Positions 1 through 11,249 of a DNA stretch of 64,000 nucleotides are shown here, piece after piece; the first letter of the stretch is position 1, and each line of letters starts with the position of its first letter. Made by a program: the position numbers and the translations under genes. Below the pieces are notes generated by a model that saw only the letters and a program-made list of their open reading frames with translations, did no database searches and was not told the DNA's origin. The stretch spans positions 29,575,899 through 29,639,898 of the forward strand of contig OX377205.1 of the NCBI GenBank assembly GCA_947396885.1, given 5' to 3'. The stretch is from Heligmosomoides polygyrus polygyrus (taxonomy: Eukaryota; Nematoda; Chromadorea; Rhabditida; Heligmosomidae).

Positions 1-536
1 CTGTGCTTCAGCGCCACTCTCGAAAACGTTATGCGCGAAGTAGAATGGGAAGACGTGGGTGTGAAGGTTGACGGCCGGCAGCTGCACCATCTGCGCTTCG
101 CTGACGACATCGTGCTCATAACACCGAGCATCAGCCAGGCGGAGCGAATGCTGTCCGGCTTCGATCGTGTATGTGGGAACGTTGGACTGCAGCTGAATCT
201 TACGAAGACGATGTTCATGAGGAACGGACAAGTTTTCGGTGCCCCATTCTCGCTCAACGGAATGAACGTCTCCGAATGCTCCAGCTACGTCGCGGTCGTT
301 TGGGTCGCGAAGTCAACATGGCCAATGACCTAGAGCCAGAGCTGGGCAGAAGGAAGCGAGCGGCTTGGAGAAGTCGTGGAGAAGACGAAGAACGTCCGAC
401 TCTGTGCCCGCCTATTCGACTCCGCTGTTCTTCCTGCCCTAACATACGCCTCAGAGACCTGGGCTATACGAAAGCAGGAAGAACACGCGATCAGCGTCGA
501 GAGGACGATGCTCGGAGTCACTTTTAGGTGAGTCAC
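1..536 (+). pseudogene. RTE-type LINE reverse transcriptase fragment (palm end and thumb)
   Basis: Degenerate 3' part of a non-LTR retrotransposon ORF. The first frame (from 31) carries the RT active-site motif FADDIVLI followed by the QLNLTKTMFM segment typical of the family. The reading then moves to a second frame (LGREVNMANDLEPELGRR) and a third (an ALTYASETW-like thumb segment) before similarity fades near 530, so at least two frameshifts break it. The same family recurs at 27.0, 30.5, 33.4-35.6 and 35.7-37.3 kb. The endonuclease and RT fingers would lie outside the left edge of the window. Dead copy; assignment to the RTE clade is from motif recall. Confidence 0.85.
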
Positions 537-1640
537 TCGTCTAGGTGAGCCACTTACACATTCTTGAAAGGCTTTGATGCGTACTTGGATACCAGCGATC
601 GAATTCGAAATACATGCTCAGTCGTTGAAAATCTCGAATCCCTTTGTCGTATCTGAGCAATTATAAGCCAATATGCCAGAGGCGGCAGAAGGCATGTACA
701 AGTAACACACAATTTTATAGTCTGCTCTGCACCCTTCTAAGCAAACCAGATAACACAGTGACACCGTGGTGAACTACCACTCAACCCAAGGTTAACTAAC
801 CACTGCCACCACTTCTTTGAAACAGTTAATCCAATTGTTTTGTTGTTGTTAGGGCAACGCTCGCCGAAACCATGCCTTTGGCGGACGCCTGCGTGAAATC
901 TCCTGGAGGTTGCCCTGAAGTAAGGTAAAGACCATCCACTACTACAACAATAGCACTGTCAAACTGGATAGAATACTCTTTATGGAGTACAAAAATGATA
1001 GCCTCGGGAGCCTACCGGTTTAAAGAGGTATTTGAGAGGTCCGCTCAGTTTCTTTTGGTATTTTTCGCTTCCCAGCCAATTCCTCTATTTTCTCCATCAA
1101 TGTGTACTATACCGTGTCTTAACAGTAGCATCGACAGGAATAAATGAAATAAAACGAGAAACGATAAGCAATCCAGTCTGTGACGATTCGTCGAAGATCG
1201 CAGCAATACAAACGCTTTCCAGACAATACCGCACATTCATCCTCTCCATAGCGGCGGAAAAATTGAACCTTTTTCGAGATATTGGAGTTGTTTTTTAGTT
1301 CGAAATACATCACACTCTTGACCCACGTAACGTTCTGCGGGCGTTGGAAGTACTGGAAGCGAGACCCAACAGCTAGAACAAGGTTTATCAGAAACGTACG
1401 AGAGGTTCCTTCATGCATTTACATAATTGGTTTTGCAATCTATGGAGTGCAGGCAATTTTCCAGATCTATACGGAGGAGACAGTCTTGGAAGCGATTGCG
1501 ACCACTGTGCCCCATTCACAAGAAGTTAATTTTTTGGATCGTAGATGAACCCAGAAAATGAACGCTCTGATACACCTGTGACAATAATTTTTTAGCACAC
1601 TCGGACGAGAATGAGACATTTACTTTGGCACCACCGAGAA
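537..1640. other. No gene recognised
   Basis: About 1.1 kb between the LINE fragment and the last supported exon of the CAP gene. Short open frames (1032-1298, 1282-1548 plus; 1119-1418 minus) have no recognisable domain and overlap one another. On the minus strand near 1480-1500 a short stretch reads GAQWSQS, which faintly resembles the conserved GHWSQ of CAP domains, but it is out of any supported exon frame. The missing C-terminal exons of the CAP gene would be expected here or beyond the window. Confidence 0.4.
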
Positions 1641-1722
1641 CCACTTCGGTGAGACCTCAATCCACAAGCCATGACCCAACTCCAATTTCTAGTAGACAAC
1701 TCATGAAAAGAACTGAATTTAC

Positions 1723-4700
1723 CTCTGAAGCAATCTTAATCGGATCAGCCTGAATGGCAGCAACGTGAAGATTCTCATTGGGATACACCATGGCGATGTT
1801 GAGATTGCAAGCGACCGCGCGGGTCATAGCAGCAGCTTCCAACGAGTGGTCGTATTGCTGAAATCAGAACTCAATCTATCCAGTGCTCGGAATTTTCAAT
1901 CGTGATACGAAAGAAATGGTTCTTCTAAGCGCTGACCATTTCTCTCATGTTGGCTGCCTGTGGAAAGTTCGGATTCATTTGTCCGTTTGGCCATCCTCCA
2001 ATAGCTACTTTGGATCTGGAGAAGAAGCTTATTTGTTCAAATAGCATGTAATCGCGGTTCAATTTTTGATGTTCTTGCACTTTGATTCACTTATCCGGGA
2101 TTACTCCTAAAAGTTTCTAGATGAGGCATGCTATTACAAATCAGCCTTGGTGAATGGAAGTGTTATCGGCAAGGACTAAGGAGACGTGGACATTTGAGGT
2201 GCACTGCATCAGTGTTTAGCGAGTGGGGACTTTTCCGGAGCATTTCGTACTACGTTTTTCGCCTGCCTGGAGTAGAATAAAGATGCGCGGAAAGGTACGT
2301 GGAAAGTCACGTAACTCCAGCAATTTTGAAACTTTGGAGAAGGGAAGGGTATTTTAAAAAACAAGAAAAATACTCAAGCATTCTATATTTTCTTCTCATT
2401 TTTGAGCGCAAAGCAGTCAGTATAGCTGCTGAATCTGCTTCTATTTAGTAGTCAAAACAATGCTCTTTCCGAACCGGTTTAGACGAGCCTCGAATGCACT
2501 CGATGAAATCGAAGAGTCAAAACTGAAGTGAACTTTGAAACCGAGCCGCATTAAAGGTCAGCACACTGATTAAGCCAAGTGCTATGAAGGTGGGTTTGTA
2601 TAAAAAAAATTAAACGAAACGTACCTTAATTTATTGTGCAGATTCAAAAACGTTCGTCTTATTTCGTCCGTCATAACAACTGGACCGTTCACTGGAGGAG
2701 GAACAATTAAGTTACTTTTATAAAATATTTACTCAATCATATTCTAAAGTTCTCAATCTAAACATTTCATGATTACTAGCTTATTACATTTGTAAGAATG
2801 CGTATTTTGAACCGGTCCCAAATTTTGTTTTTCATGTTTATGTTCTTCAGTATTAGTGAAGGAAAGTTTTCAATTTCATACACTGAAGAACGTAGGCGAT
2901 TGTATCTAGATAGCCAAGCAAAAGACTGCGTATGAGCAGTTCTTACTGGTCCAAAGAAAAATGATCGGTGAGGAAAAAATAGAAATATTAGATTAATATT
3001 TGAAAGGGTTCTTATGTAGAGAAGAGCTGTTTATAGGGACGCAGATAGAGATTCCAACTTCCATTGAAAATCACGCAAATGTTGGTGATAAGCCTCTTCT
3101 TTAGCGAGCAGGGATACTTTGTTTGTGACATATCTGTCTGGCCTTCAACAGGGCCCTCATTCAAGCTTTCAAATTAGCGTGCTCTATCAGATGAACCACC
3201 ATCTTTGTTGACGTCCTATGGAGGTTCTGACAGGCTTAGATGCGCTTGCTCGTGTGCTGCAATGTCGGAAGAAATTATGAGAAGGTTATGGTGAGGATTA
3301 CCTTACTGGTCGCCAGTGTCAGCGTTGGTTTGCACGCTTTCGATCTGGAAATTTTAATGTGCAAGATTCACCCCATATGTACTGGTCGTACAACCACTAC
3401 TGATGAAGACGGACTAAAAGAGCTGATTGAAACAAACCGGCGTATGACAACTGGTGAGATGGCAGAGAAGCTTTCTGATGAGGAAGCTTTTCCAGTATTT
3501 AAATAAAACGGCCAAAGCTAGACTGCACAACAATTCCAAAAAAGCGTCGAATTCTCACAAAATTGCTTTACCATGGAAGGGTCTTACAGTCAGACATCAA
3601 AACGGTGAAAATGAAAACAACTGCGGAGATTTATACCCTTCGAATAGGAAAAGAATATGCTTCATTTTTTGCAAAGTCCTTGGACATGCCGACTCAGAGA
3701 CCCTGAAATTCGATATCGCGCATTCGCACAAGGCAATAGCTTCCAAACATCGAGTAAGCAGAAAAATGCTGTAAAATCGTTTCATAGGCACCGAGACAGG
3801 TGTTCGGTAATACAAAATGCCATTTTTTTCGCATTTCTCTACATATTCGTTGTCTGAAAGATGATGTCTTTTATGGCTGTACGATTCCATAGCGAATATT
3901 TGCTACCTATACCTCAACTTTACAAAAAAAGGGAACGTACTTTTCTACTGTTGAAAGGGTGATTTTCGCAGAGGTGCTTATTTTACCCGTTAAGACAAGC
4001 TCTTGAGACCCTTCCCTCATTAGTAATCAGCATGTTTCGTGTGAAGAAACCCTACATAGCTCTTCACAACTATTTCGTTTGTTTTATCAACTCCACCACG
4101 TGTTTCATTGACAGTCCTTTAAGTGTTTTATTTTATTTTATTTCAGAGTGATTACTCTCTTAAACTGGTATCTAGTAGGTACGCTACGTACCTGTCGGCA
4201 GCGTCGTTGTTGTAGTGGTAGTTGTTGTTGTCGTAGTTGTTGTTGTAGTTGTTGCCGCTTTCACACATGCGTTCTTTACGCAGCTTGTGAGTGGGTAATA
4301 CGGGCAGTCCTGATCGTTGTTGCACATGAGATCCATTCTTATACAGGTCTCGTTGACACAGTAACGTTCGGGATGGGTAGGACAGTCCGAGTCAATCCTA
4401 CACTGACCGACGGGATATACGCACTGGGAACCGAGGCACTGGTAATCCGGAGAGAAGGGACAGTTCGAAGACGTCGTGCAGTGCCTTCGCCTAACACAGA
4501 AAGATTTAACACATTCATAGGGTGGCAATAAAGGGCAGTCGCGATCAGTGCTGCACTGCGACAGCACTTGGCATCTAGAATTCACGCATTCCAGATAGGG
4601 ATATGATGGGCACTCTTCATCTCTAGAACATTTCTCTCGGACTCGAACACACTTGGACTGAACACATCGCGTAGCCGGGAAATTAGGGCAGTCTCTATCC

Positions 4701-5787
4701 CGATTACAGCTTCCTCCTTGTTTCGCGCAAAATCCATTGAAGCAAAGCACATCTGGGTAGAAGCGGCAGTCGTTGTCCTGCGAGCATGGCTCATACACTT
4801 TTTCACAATGCGAGGCAATGCAGGCTGTATGGGGGCGGTCTGGGCAGTCCTCATCTTTAGTGCAGCTTTGACGGACCCTAACACAGACCGAGTGGATGCA
4901 CGCGGTTTGCGGGTAAAACGGGCACTGCTGATCTGTAGAACAAGTCTGCCCAAGCTTTGTACATCTGCCGTTCATACAGAGAGTTCCTGAAGGACAACCA
5001 CTGTCGCTTTCACAGCTTATATCGCCTGGCTCCTTGCACGTCAAGCCTACGCAGTAGGTTCCGGGATATCCACTGCAGTCAATATCGCTGTTGCACTGAC
5101 TGCCTCCAGAAAACTGCTTCTTCGCGCATCTGTCACTCGAGCATATGGTTCCTGACGGGCAATCCTGATCGACCTGACAGCTTATTTGGTCGAGCCTCAA
5201 GCACTGATTACTCACACATAATGCTCCAGGGTACTGACGGCACTCACTACTGCTTCTGCACTGGTAGTTTTGGCCCTCTTGCATCTGTGCTTTCACACAT
5301 CTGCCACGATCGCAGGCGGTCATAGGGTAGAAAGGGCAGTCATTGTCGCTGTAGCAACTCTGGTGCAACCGGGTGCATTGCGCATAAACACAGTAAGTGT
5401 CCTTATAAGGGCAGTCTGCGTCGACAGCACATCTCCGTCCAGTAGTCAGACAATGTGTGTGCCAGCATAGCGTTCCAGGGAACCTTTTGCAGACGTTATC
5501 AGATGCGCAGTGTCGATTGAACGGTAGAAGGTAGACGCTGAAAATGCTAGATTTTTAGCTAATGAAAGCGTGCTTTTGCGGCCTTCTTACATCAATAGAT
5601 TTCACGGGACATTAATATAATTTCAGTTTTTGCGCAAGGCAGAAGAGACATTCTTAGAGCTTTCATCATTACTTACCTTTTCTTCGGAATTTTTAGAATG
5701 GCGCTGAACTCACATTGCTATGCTACCACTAACGACATTGGTTCGCTGTACTTCCTGTGTGTGATCCATACCGCATTTTCTGCCGTT
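1723..5787 (-). CDS. Multi-exon gene: 16 or more four-cysteine modules, poly-Thr linker, CAP (SCP/TAPS) domain; partial
   Basis: Predicted secreted modular protein. Exons on the minus strand are 5787-5714, 5537-4192, 2691-2625, 2015-1937 and 1857-1723, all bounded by AG/GT. Phases fit throughout: 74 bp ending with 2 bases, 1346 bp ending with 1, 67 bp ending with 2, 79 bp ending at 0, then 135 bp. The big exon encodes a tandem array of cysteine modules and ends in 17 consecutive threonines. The next exons encode the start of a CAP domain: MTDEIRRTFLNLHNKLR, then GGWPNGQ and PQAANMREM, then QYDHSLEAAAM and ENLHVAA. CAP proteins of this type are abundant secreted or surface products of parasitic strongylids. 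No start codon with signal peptide was found upstream of 5787, and the CAP second half (GHW-type and C-terminal cysteine motifs) was not found downstream. The gene may be incomplete in the window or decaying. The splice phases make the fusion convincing; function is not known. Confidence 0.8.
3240..3560 (+). pseudogene. mariner transposase N-terminal fragment inside CAP-gene intron
   Basis: On the plus strand, within the 1.5-kb intron between the cysteine-array exon and the first CAP exon. One frame reads CQRWFARFRSGNFNVQDSP and another TTTDEDGLKELIETNRRMTT. Both are hallmarks of the helix-turn-helix half of mariner transposases (the GRP-like and NRRMTTREIAE regions). The frame changes near 3370-3390, and similarity ends before the catalytic domain. 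It lies opposite to host transcription. Dead remnant. Confidence 0.75.
4192..5537 (-). CDS. Large exon: array of 16 four-cysteine modules plus Thr linker
   Basis: Single 1346-bp exon coding about 448 residues. I count 16 consecutive modules of 24-32 residues with the pattern C-x5-C-x(5-8)-C-x(4-5)-C. Most begin with an acidic first loop (for example CSTDQQCP and CSRDEECP) and many have a proline or Phe-Tyr-Pro after the second cysteine. Modules differ in sequence while keeping cysteine spacing, so the array is old and selected rather than a fresh tandem expansion. The acceptor is TTTTCAG just above 5537 and the donor is GTACGT below 4192. The array resembles EB, WAP or Dickkopf-like cysteine-rich repeats only in general style; I do not recognise a named family. 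The threonine run is a likely O-glycosylated stalk before the CAP domain. Confidence 0.9.
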
Positions 5788-5877
5788 CTGAAACAAACAG
5801 ATGAATTTGAAATAATGTAAAAAAATCTTGGAAGCATGGATTTTAAAAATTGATTAGAAATTTCGCGCATACAATGA

Positions 5878-6192
5878 TATGGGCGCGTGCAGCGCAGTCG
5901 GAGCAGGGCCGGCTGTCGTCCGCACCCGATTCCAGATTCCTGGATCGGATTTTCCGCCCAGGCCAACCAAGCCTTCCATATCTCCGGGGTCGATGAATTG
6001 GTACCAGACTTGTCTGGGAAGGATAGAACACTGACTTGTCCATCGGCTGGCCACCGCAAGTCATTGTATGGCCAAATACGCATTCAACTCGCCTCCACGA
6101 GATCCCGTAGAAGTAGAATGCGTGGCGCATCCCAAAGGAGATTGAATAATGCCGTCCTTTATTCTTTTTTATCCTTTTATTTATCCTTTCCA
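5878..6192 (+). repeat. tRNA-like SINE, copy 1
   Basis: About 315 bp, member of a family with at least seven copies or partial copies in this window. It starts with a GGGCGCGTG head, then a box-A-like AGCGCAGTCGG and, about 50 bp on, a box-B-like GGATCGGATTTTCC. The body contains a conserved CAGACTTGTCTGGGAAGGAT segment and ends in TTTATCC-type repeats (6158-6191). It sits about 90 bp upstream of the first supported exon of the CAP gene, possibly within its 5' intron or promoter. Protein-like open frames through it exist only because the repeat is GC-rich. Confidence 0.75.
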
Positions 6193-6359
6193 AACAAGTC
6201 TGGCACAGTTTACTTAACCCGAAAGGCGAGACCCTTGAAAGGGAAATGGCTGAAATCCAAGCAAGAGCCCGGAATCGTGTGCATGCGACATTTTCTCCGT
6301 CTGCATCGCAATTAAGAAATAGCTTCTATTTTTCTTCTTGCTACATTTGCTGGAGCACG

Positions 6360-6620
6360 CATGAAGAGCGCGGTCATTCGAAGGAAGTGCAGATTGTCAC
6401 GTGCACCCGACACCAACAACCAAGCCCTCCATCCCTTCGGAGTCGGTGAATTGATACCGGACACGTTGAGGAAGACAAAAAACAGCGAAGTCCATCGACT
6501 GCCCACCGATAGTAATTGTATAAGCCATATAGGCATTAAATTTGCCTGCCCGAAATCCCTAAGGTATAGGATAGGCGCATCCCTAAAGGGATTGGGTGAC
6601 TCATCTCTCTTCCCTCATAT
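6360..6620 (+). repeat. tRNA-like SINE, diverged copy 2
   Basis: Diverged relative of the SINE at 5878-6192 in the same orientation. Recognisable pieces include GAGCGCGGTC (box-A-like), GTGCACCCGACACCA, the CCAAGCCCTCCATCCC segment, TTGATACCGGAC and a GGCGCATCCCTAAAGGGATTG end. Substitutions are many, the box-B region is partly lost, and the tail is not preserved. An older insertion than its neighbour. Confidence 0.6.
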
Positions 6621-6799
6621 TTATATTCGCCAGATGAAAAAGTTATAAAATTCGACTCAACAAACAGTACAGGGTGCATCCAAATCACCCTCACAATGAT
6701 ATCACAGCGTAACTTCAACACATTGACAGCTAAACTTGGAACTTAGCAACTTCATTCTCTTGCCAACAGAAACAAATCAGAGTCATTTGAAATGGCCGC

Positions 6800-7740
6800 C
6801 TTACTTACGAACACAAGTCCTCAGACTAGTGCTGAATGCACCACACGTGGCATGGAGGTAGTCATCCCCCATTTAGAGCAGGCTTTGCTCTCAATAACTG
6901 ACCAGACTGAGAAGTCAAGAGGGTTTAATTCCGGTGAGTCCGAAGGCCAGTACTCGTGCGCAATGAAGCCCGAGAGTTCACGTTTGTGTTGTCCTCGCCT
7001 TGTGTGCAGGCGCAGAGTCCTGCTGGAAGCACCATCCGACGTTTTCTAAGTGTGCATCGGCCCACGTCTTCAATTTGTCTTCCAAAATCGTTTTATGGTA
7101 CTCGTCCTTGTTAATTTTGACACTGGATTCGACGAAAACTAATGGGGACTTGCCGTTTGAAGTGATTGCACCCCAAACCATAATGGAACCAGGATGTGCC
7201 GTTCTGTCATCAATTTTCCTTCACGGATAGCAGCACCAGCATTTCGCGGAGTAATGTGATCGTTTTGACGATTTGCCGCAGGTTCCTGCGTGAAATGTTT
7301 CTCATCAGAGAAAACGGTTGCGAGGTGTGTGCCATTAACGAACTGTTTCAGCAACTTCTTGCATGTTCGTAGTCTCAGAGCTATCATTCTCTTAGGCAGC
7401 ATGTGAATCCACTTGTACGATATGTATAGACCTTGAGCGCTTTCCTGACTATGGTTCTAGTACTGCTAGCAAAAATGTCGAGCTCTGCAGCCATTTTTCG
7501 CAAGGAACGGAGAGGATTGCGACGAATTTGCTCACGAACTCTTTGATCGTTTCCGGAGTAACAGTAGTCGATTTCCTGCCTCTTCCAGTCCTGTCCGACA
7601 AAGTCTCAAGCTCCTTGAATCGTTTATGGCGTCATACACTGTTCGTCGAGGAACATTGAAAATTTGGAGGTAAAACCAGCGCCACGACCGGAAAGGTGCA
7701 AGTTGATGATAGCCAGTCGTTTCGGATTTGACTTTGCCAT
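6800..7740 (-). pseudogene. mariner-family transposase, frameshifted
   Basis: Minus-strand transposase that probably begins at the ATG at 7740 (MAKSNPKRL) and runs to about 6800. Readable blocks in order are a helix-turn-helix region (VPRRTVYDAI), the first catalytic motif FSDEKHF near 7300, VWGAITSNGKSPLVFVES, the second catalytic motif QQDSAPAH at about 7017, and SPELNPLDFSVW near 6930. The last normally reads SPDLN, so the third carboxylate position is Glu here. Blocks lie in three frames, so it is inactive. A CAGGGTGCATCC at about 6670 looks like one terminal inverted repeat; I did not find its partner. Confidence 0.85.
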
Positions 7741-7904
7741 TAGCGCTCTGTAAGCATCCATTGACCCAGAATTGGAATGCACTTGGGTATAACATAAATT
7801 TATAACTGCAGGACAGATTGGGTATGAAAACCTTAGTCAATACCACGAAAAAGAAAGTCAATAACAAATGGAAGGTCAATTCTCTAGGAAGCCCAATACC
7901 CACA

Positions 7905-8870
7905 TTCTTAAACTAGATCTGGCAATGTTCCGTGTTCAGTAACAGCGGCAGCCGTGCCCGCCATTTGGTGTAAGCGAAGCGTGCGTAGCTTGCACGTACA
8001 TGACAGGGATGCAATTTCAAAAGGTCAGTGCCAAAGCAACGCACAGCATTTCTTAATTTTTCTTCAACATTTCATAGAAAGTCTTTTGTAAAAACTTGCA
8101 CCTATATATACTTTTGAAAATTCGACGCTTGTCAACTGTTTATTCTACTTTTCAAACCTTCAGTAATAAATTTTTTATATTGATCAAAGAACAGCATAGA
8201 AACTTTGTTTGTCCCTCAAAGTAGTTTTGAAAAAGGCTTGTTTTTGTGTTGTGTAGAAACAGCTTAGCGCAGTAAGAGCTCAGACCTACGACAAGCCCGT
8301 TCGATCAAAATGTGAGAAAATTTCCGTTTTATTCATTTTAATCATTTATTTTCATTTTAAACTACAGAACGATTCGGGGAACTGCGTATAAAGTAACTAC
8401 GATACAAAAAAACGGACTTGCAGGACACACTAGGAATCCGTTGTGCACTCTATCACAGTATTAGATTTTGGACCAGGGTCAAGCTTGACGTCATACTCTT
8501 TCTTGGAAATTTGTTCACTGGAAATGAAATATTATTGATTGATTGAGTACGCAAATTATTTGTTTGGCTTTTGAATGATAGTTGTTCTACAGTTGAAATA
8601 AAGGTTTTTGCTGTAGTTTTCGATTCATTAAATCCAATCTTTGTAGTTTTTCAGGATGTCATGGAGACAATGGCTTTACCTCCGCGTCCGAAATTACATT
8701 CAATTGCTATTTGCAATTACAATAGCAAAAATATTACAATTTCATAAATAGGCCCTATAAAATTTTAATCGCTAATTACTAATGATAATTTAAGTAAATT
8801 CCCTATAAGATTTTTTAAAGCGCTCCTCGAGTCGATCACGGAGCAGCAACTGAAGGACGGATTTGTCATG
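7905..8870. other. No gene recognised
   Basis: About 970 bp of AT-rich sequence between a mariner fossil and a fold-back element. I see no coding potential, no tRNA-like structure and no clear repeat match elsewhere in the window. Confidence 0.4.
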
Positions 8871-8876
8871 GAAATA

Positions 8877-9910
8877 TTAGGTTGTCCCATAAGTCTTCGC
8901 CGTTTTTTCACCGATTCACTGCAGATTTCGCAGGCGGTCCCTTGCATAGCGCTGCATAGCTTTCGAAAGAGAATGAATTGCTCTATCAGAACTTGTATTG
9001 CATTTCTTTTTTCATTATGAATTTTGTCAATTTTTAGGTCGTTGAATTGAAAAGTGAAAAAGTGAAAAGTAGCCATTTGCGCACTTGTTCTCACCGCTTA
9101 GGTTTGTAATTTTTTGCGCAGTTTTTTATAGCATTCGGAGGACAATGTTGTGTGCTACAAGAATATGTGTTGGTCCTATTTCCCCCTTGTCCTTTTTTAG
9201 GCCATCAAATTGGGATGTCCGAAGGAGGATGGTTGTTTTTGCCGACAGCTCCTGCTCTGTAGTTGGATTTTTTGGGTTGGTGTTATACGCCATTCGAAAG
9301 GGAATGTTTTGCTCTATAAGAATATTTGTTTTTGATTTCTATTGAATATCAACAAAATTCCAAAAAGAGAAAAATCGTCTTCACCAACAACTTCTTCTCC
9401 TTCTTCAGTTGTTGATATTCGACAGAAATCAGCGTGAGCCAATAAACGCGACACAAATTCTCACTGAGCAAGACATCCTCTTCCAAACGACATATAGCAC
9501 CAAGCAAAAAAGTCCAACCGCAGAACCGGAGTTTTGGTAAAAAATCGGACGGAAAAGTCGGAATTCCCAATTTGATGGCCTAAAAATCAATAAAGGGCAA
9601 GTAAGAAAATAGGACCAACACGTATTCCTGTAGTACAGAACATTGTCTTCCAAGTGCTATAAAAACTGCGCAAAAAATTACAAACCTAAGCGGAGAGAAC
9701 AAGTGCGCAAATGGCTACTTTTTCACTCTTCATTTTTCACTTCAACGACCTAAAAATTGACAAAATTCATGATGAAAAAAGAAATGCAATACATGCTCTG
9801 ATAGAGCAAATCATTCTATTTCGAAAGCTATGCAGCGCTATGCAGGAGACCGCCGGCGAAATCTGCAGTGAATCGTTGAAAAAACGGCGGGGACTTATGG
9901 TACAACCTAA
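8877..9910. mobile_element. Long fold-back (MITE-like) element with mariner-type termini, flanked by TA
   Basis: A 1034-bp element whose halves are inverted copies of each other (left arm about 8877-9357, right about 9408-9910) around a spacer of about 50 bp. It begins TTAGGTTGTCCCATAAGTC and ends with the near-complement GACTTATGGTACAACCTAA, and both sides abut a TA dinucleotide (8875-8876, 9911-9912). That is the target-site signature of Tc1/mariner elements. No transposase is encoded; open frames in it are mirror images of each other. The arms are diverged by numerous substitutions and small indels. Best explained as a non-autonomous mariner derivative built of two inverted copies. Confidence 0.8.
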
Positions 9911-9912
9911 TA

Positions 9913-11249
9913 GTTTTATCCCTTCTGAAGAAAACAGAATCTAAAAATGAAACTGTGCCTTATAGAGCTTTAAGCCCAGCATGACACGCAGTGAAACACG
10001 AAACATCATTTGCAGAAAAAAGCGTCCCAAAAATCGACACCTCTCCTAGTTATTGATAATAAAATTATTATCTACCTGAAGCAGACCACTTATGCAGCGA
10101 AAAAAAACACACATTGTAACACAAAAATTCTAACACAAGAGGTTTATGTCTTGATCATTGTGCTGTAAAAAAATAATAATTTTTGGCGTTGGAGGCGCTT
10201 TAGATCACTGCAAAAAGTAGAAAAACTGAATCGAAAGGATGAGTGCCTTGCCATCATCACTAATGAGCTCTCAGCTTTCCTTGACCTCTGTAGACTTTGA
10301 CCGCAACGTCTTCCAGTCAGGAGAGCCTCTATCCGGTCTATCAGACTACCCACTGCACGTTGCGCGAAAAGGTTGCCTGCCATCAGATCCCTTCCATCTC
10401 ATTAGGTGAACATTTCCTGCGTCTACGTGTTCCACTACACTTGGTACTGATTGGCCGCCTTTTGTCTTGAACTGTAGCCTAAAAAGGCAGTTGGGACCGG
10501 TTGGATAACTTTGGTCTTTGGTATTTCTCCAGGCTCTGACGAAGAATGTTAGCCGAATAAACGATTGCCGTCTCGGATTTGGCTACAATCAATACAGCAA
10601 CAACAAGTTCAATAATTTTGGATCGACGGCCCTCCCTGATCATATAGAACATATAGAACATCGTTTCAGAAAACGATGCTCTTGTCAAGCAAAGCTCAAA
10701 GTTCTATACATACTTCCGTCATCTATTCGATGAGCGCCTCAAAAAAATTTTGTAGATAAAGCGATCAAGTCATGATTAGTAATTAACACTTGAAATTTTT
10801 TCGAGTGCAATTTCGGATAGAGATGTTGTTCCTTCCGGTAGAAGGCTGCCGTTTCCGTGATGTCCTAAAAAATCTGAAAATGTCCAGCACCTCTAAGTCA
10901 TTTGAAATCTGGCGGCAGAAAATTTTTTTTTGACTGCAGATCGATTAGAATTCAAAACTTTAGTTAATTCTGTGCTTTAATCAACCAAGCAATCAATACT
11001 AGCATGTCTTCCTCAGTGAACGACGCTGCGCGATAATCTCTGCAGTATCGAAGCCACACCTGGAACGAGCAACCTATTATTGGGTGCAAAAATCACATAA
11101 TAAATGAATAAATAAATAAAAAAAATCATGACAGATAAGAAATAAATCAGTGTTGGAGACAAGGGGTTGGGGTCGTACCAAACCCGCTTCGGAAGGGAAG
11201 TCGTAAATTTTCAAGAAAAATCTCATGCTTGAATCTGTTTTGAACTGAA
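9913..11249. other. No gene recognised
   Basis: Unassigned sequence. Short open frames (10144-10383 and 10479-10688 minus, 10518-10733 plus) show no domain. A small hairpin is formed around 10665-10680 (CATCGTTTCAGAAAACGATG). Nothing else is supportable. Confidence 0.4.

Noticed and set aside
1032..1548. Overlapping plus-strand ORFs of 88 codons each
   Set aside because: No domain, no splice context, and they overlap in different frames; nothing distinguishes them from chance.
4148..4531. Plus-strand open frame of 127 codons rich in Arg and Cys
   Set aside because: It is the antisense shadow of the cysteine-module exon; the minus strand has conserved module structure and proper splice sites.
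8765..9944. ORFs of 70-110 codons on both strands
   Set aside because: They are mirror images within a palindromic non-coding element.
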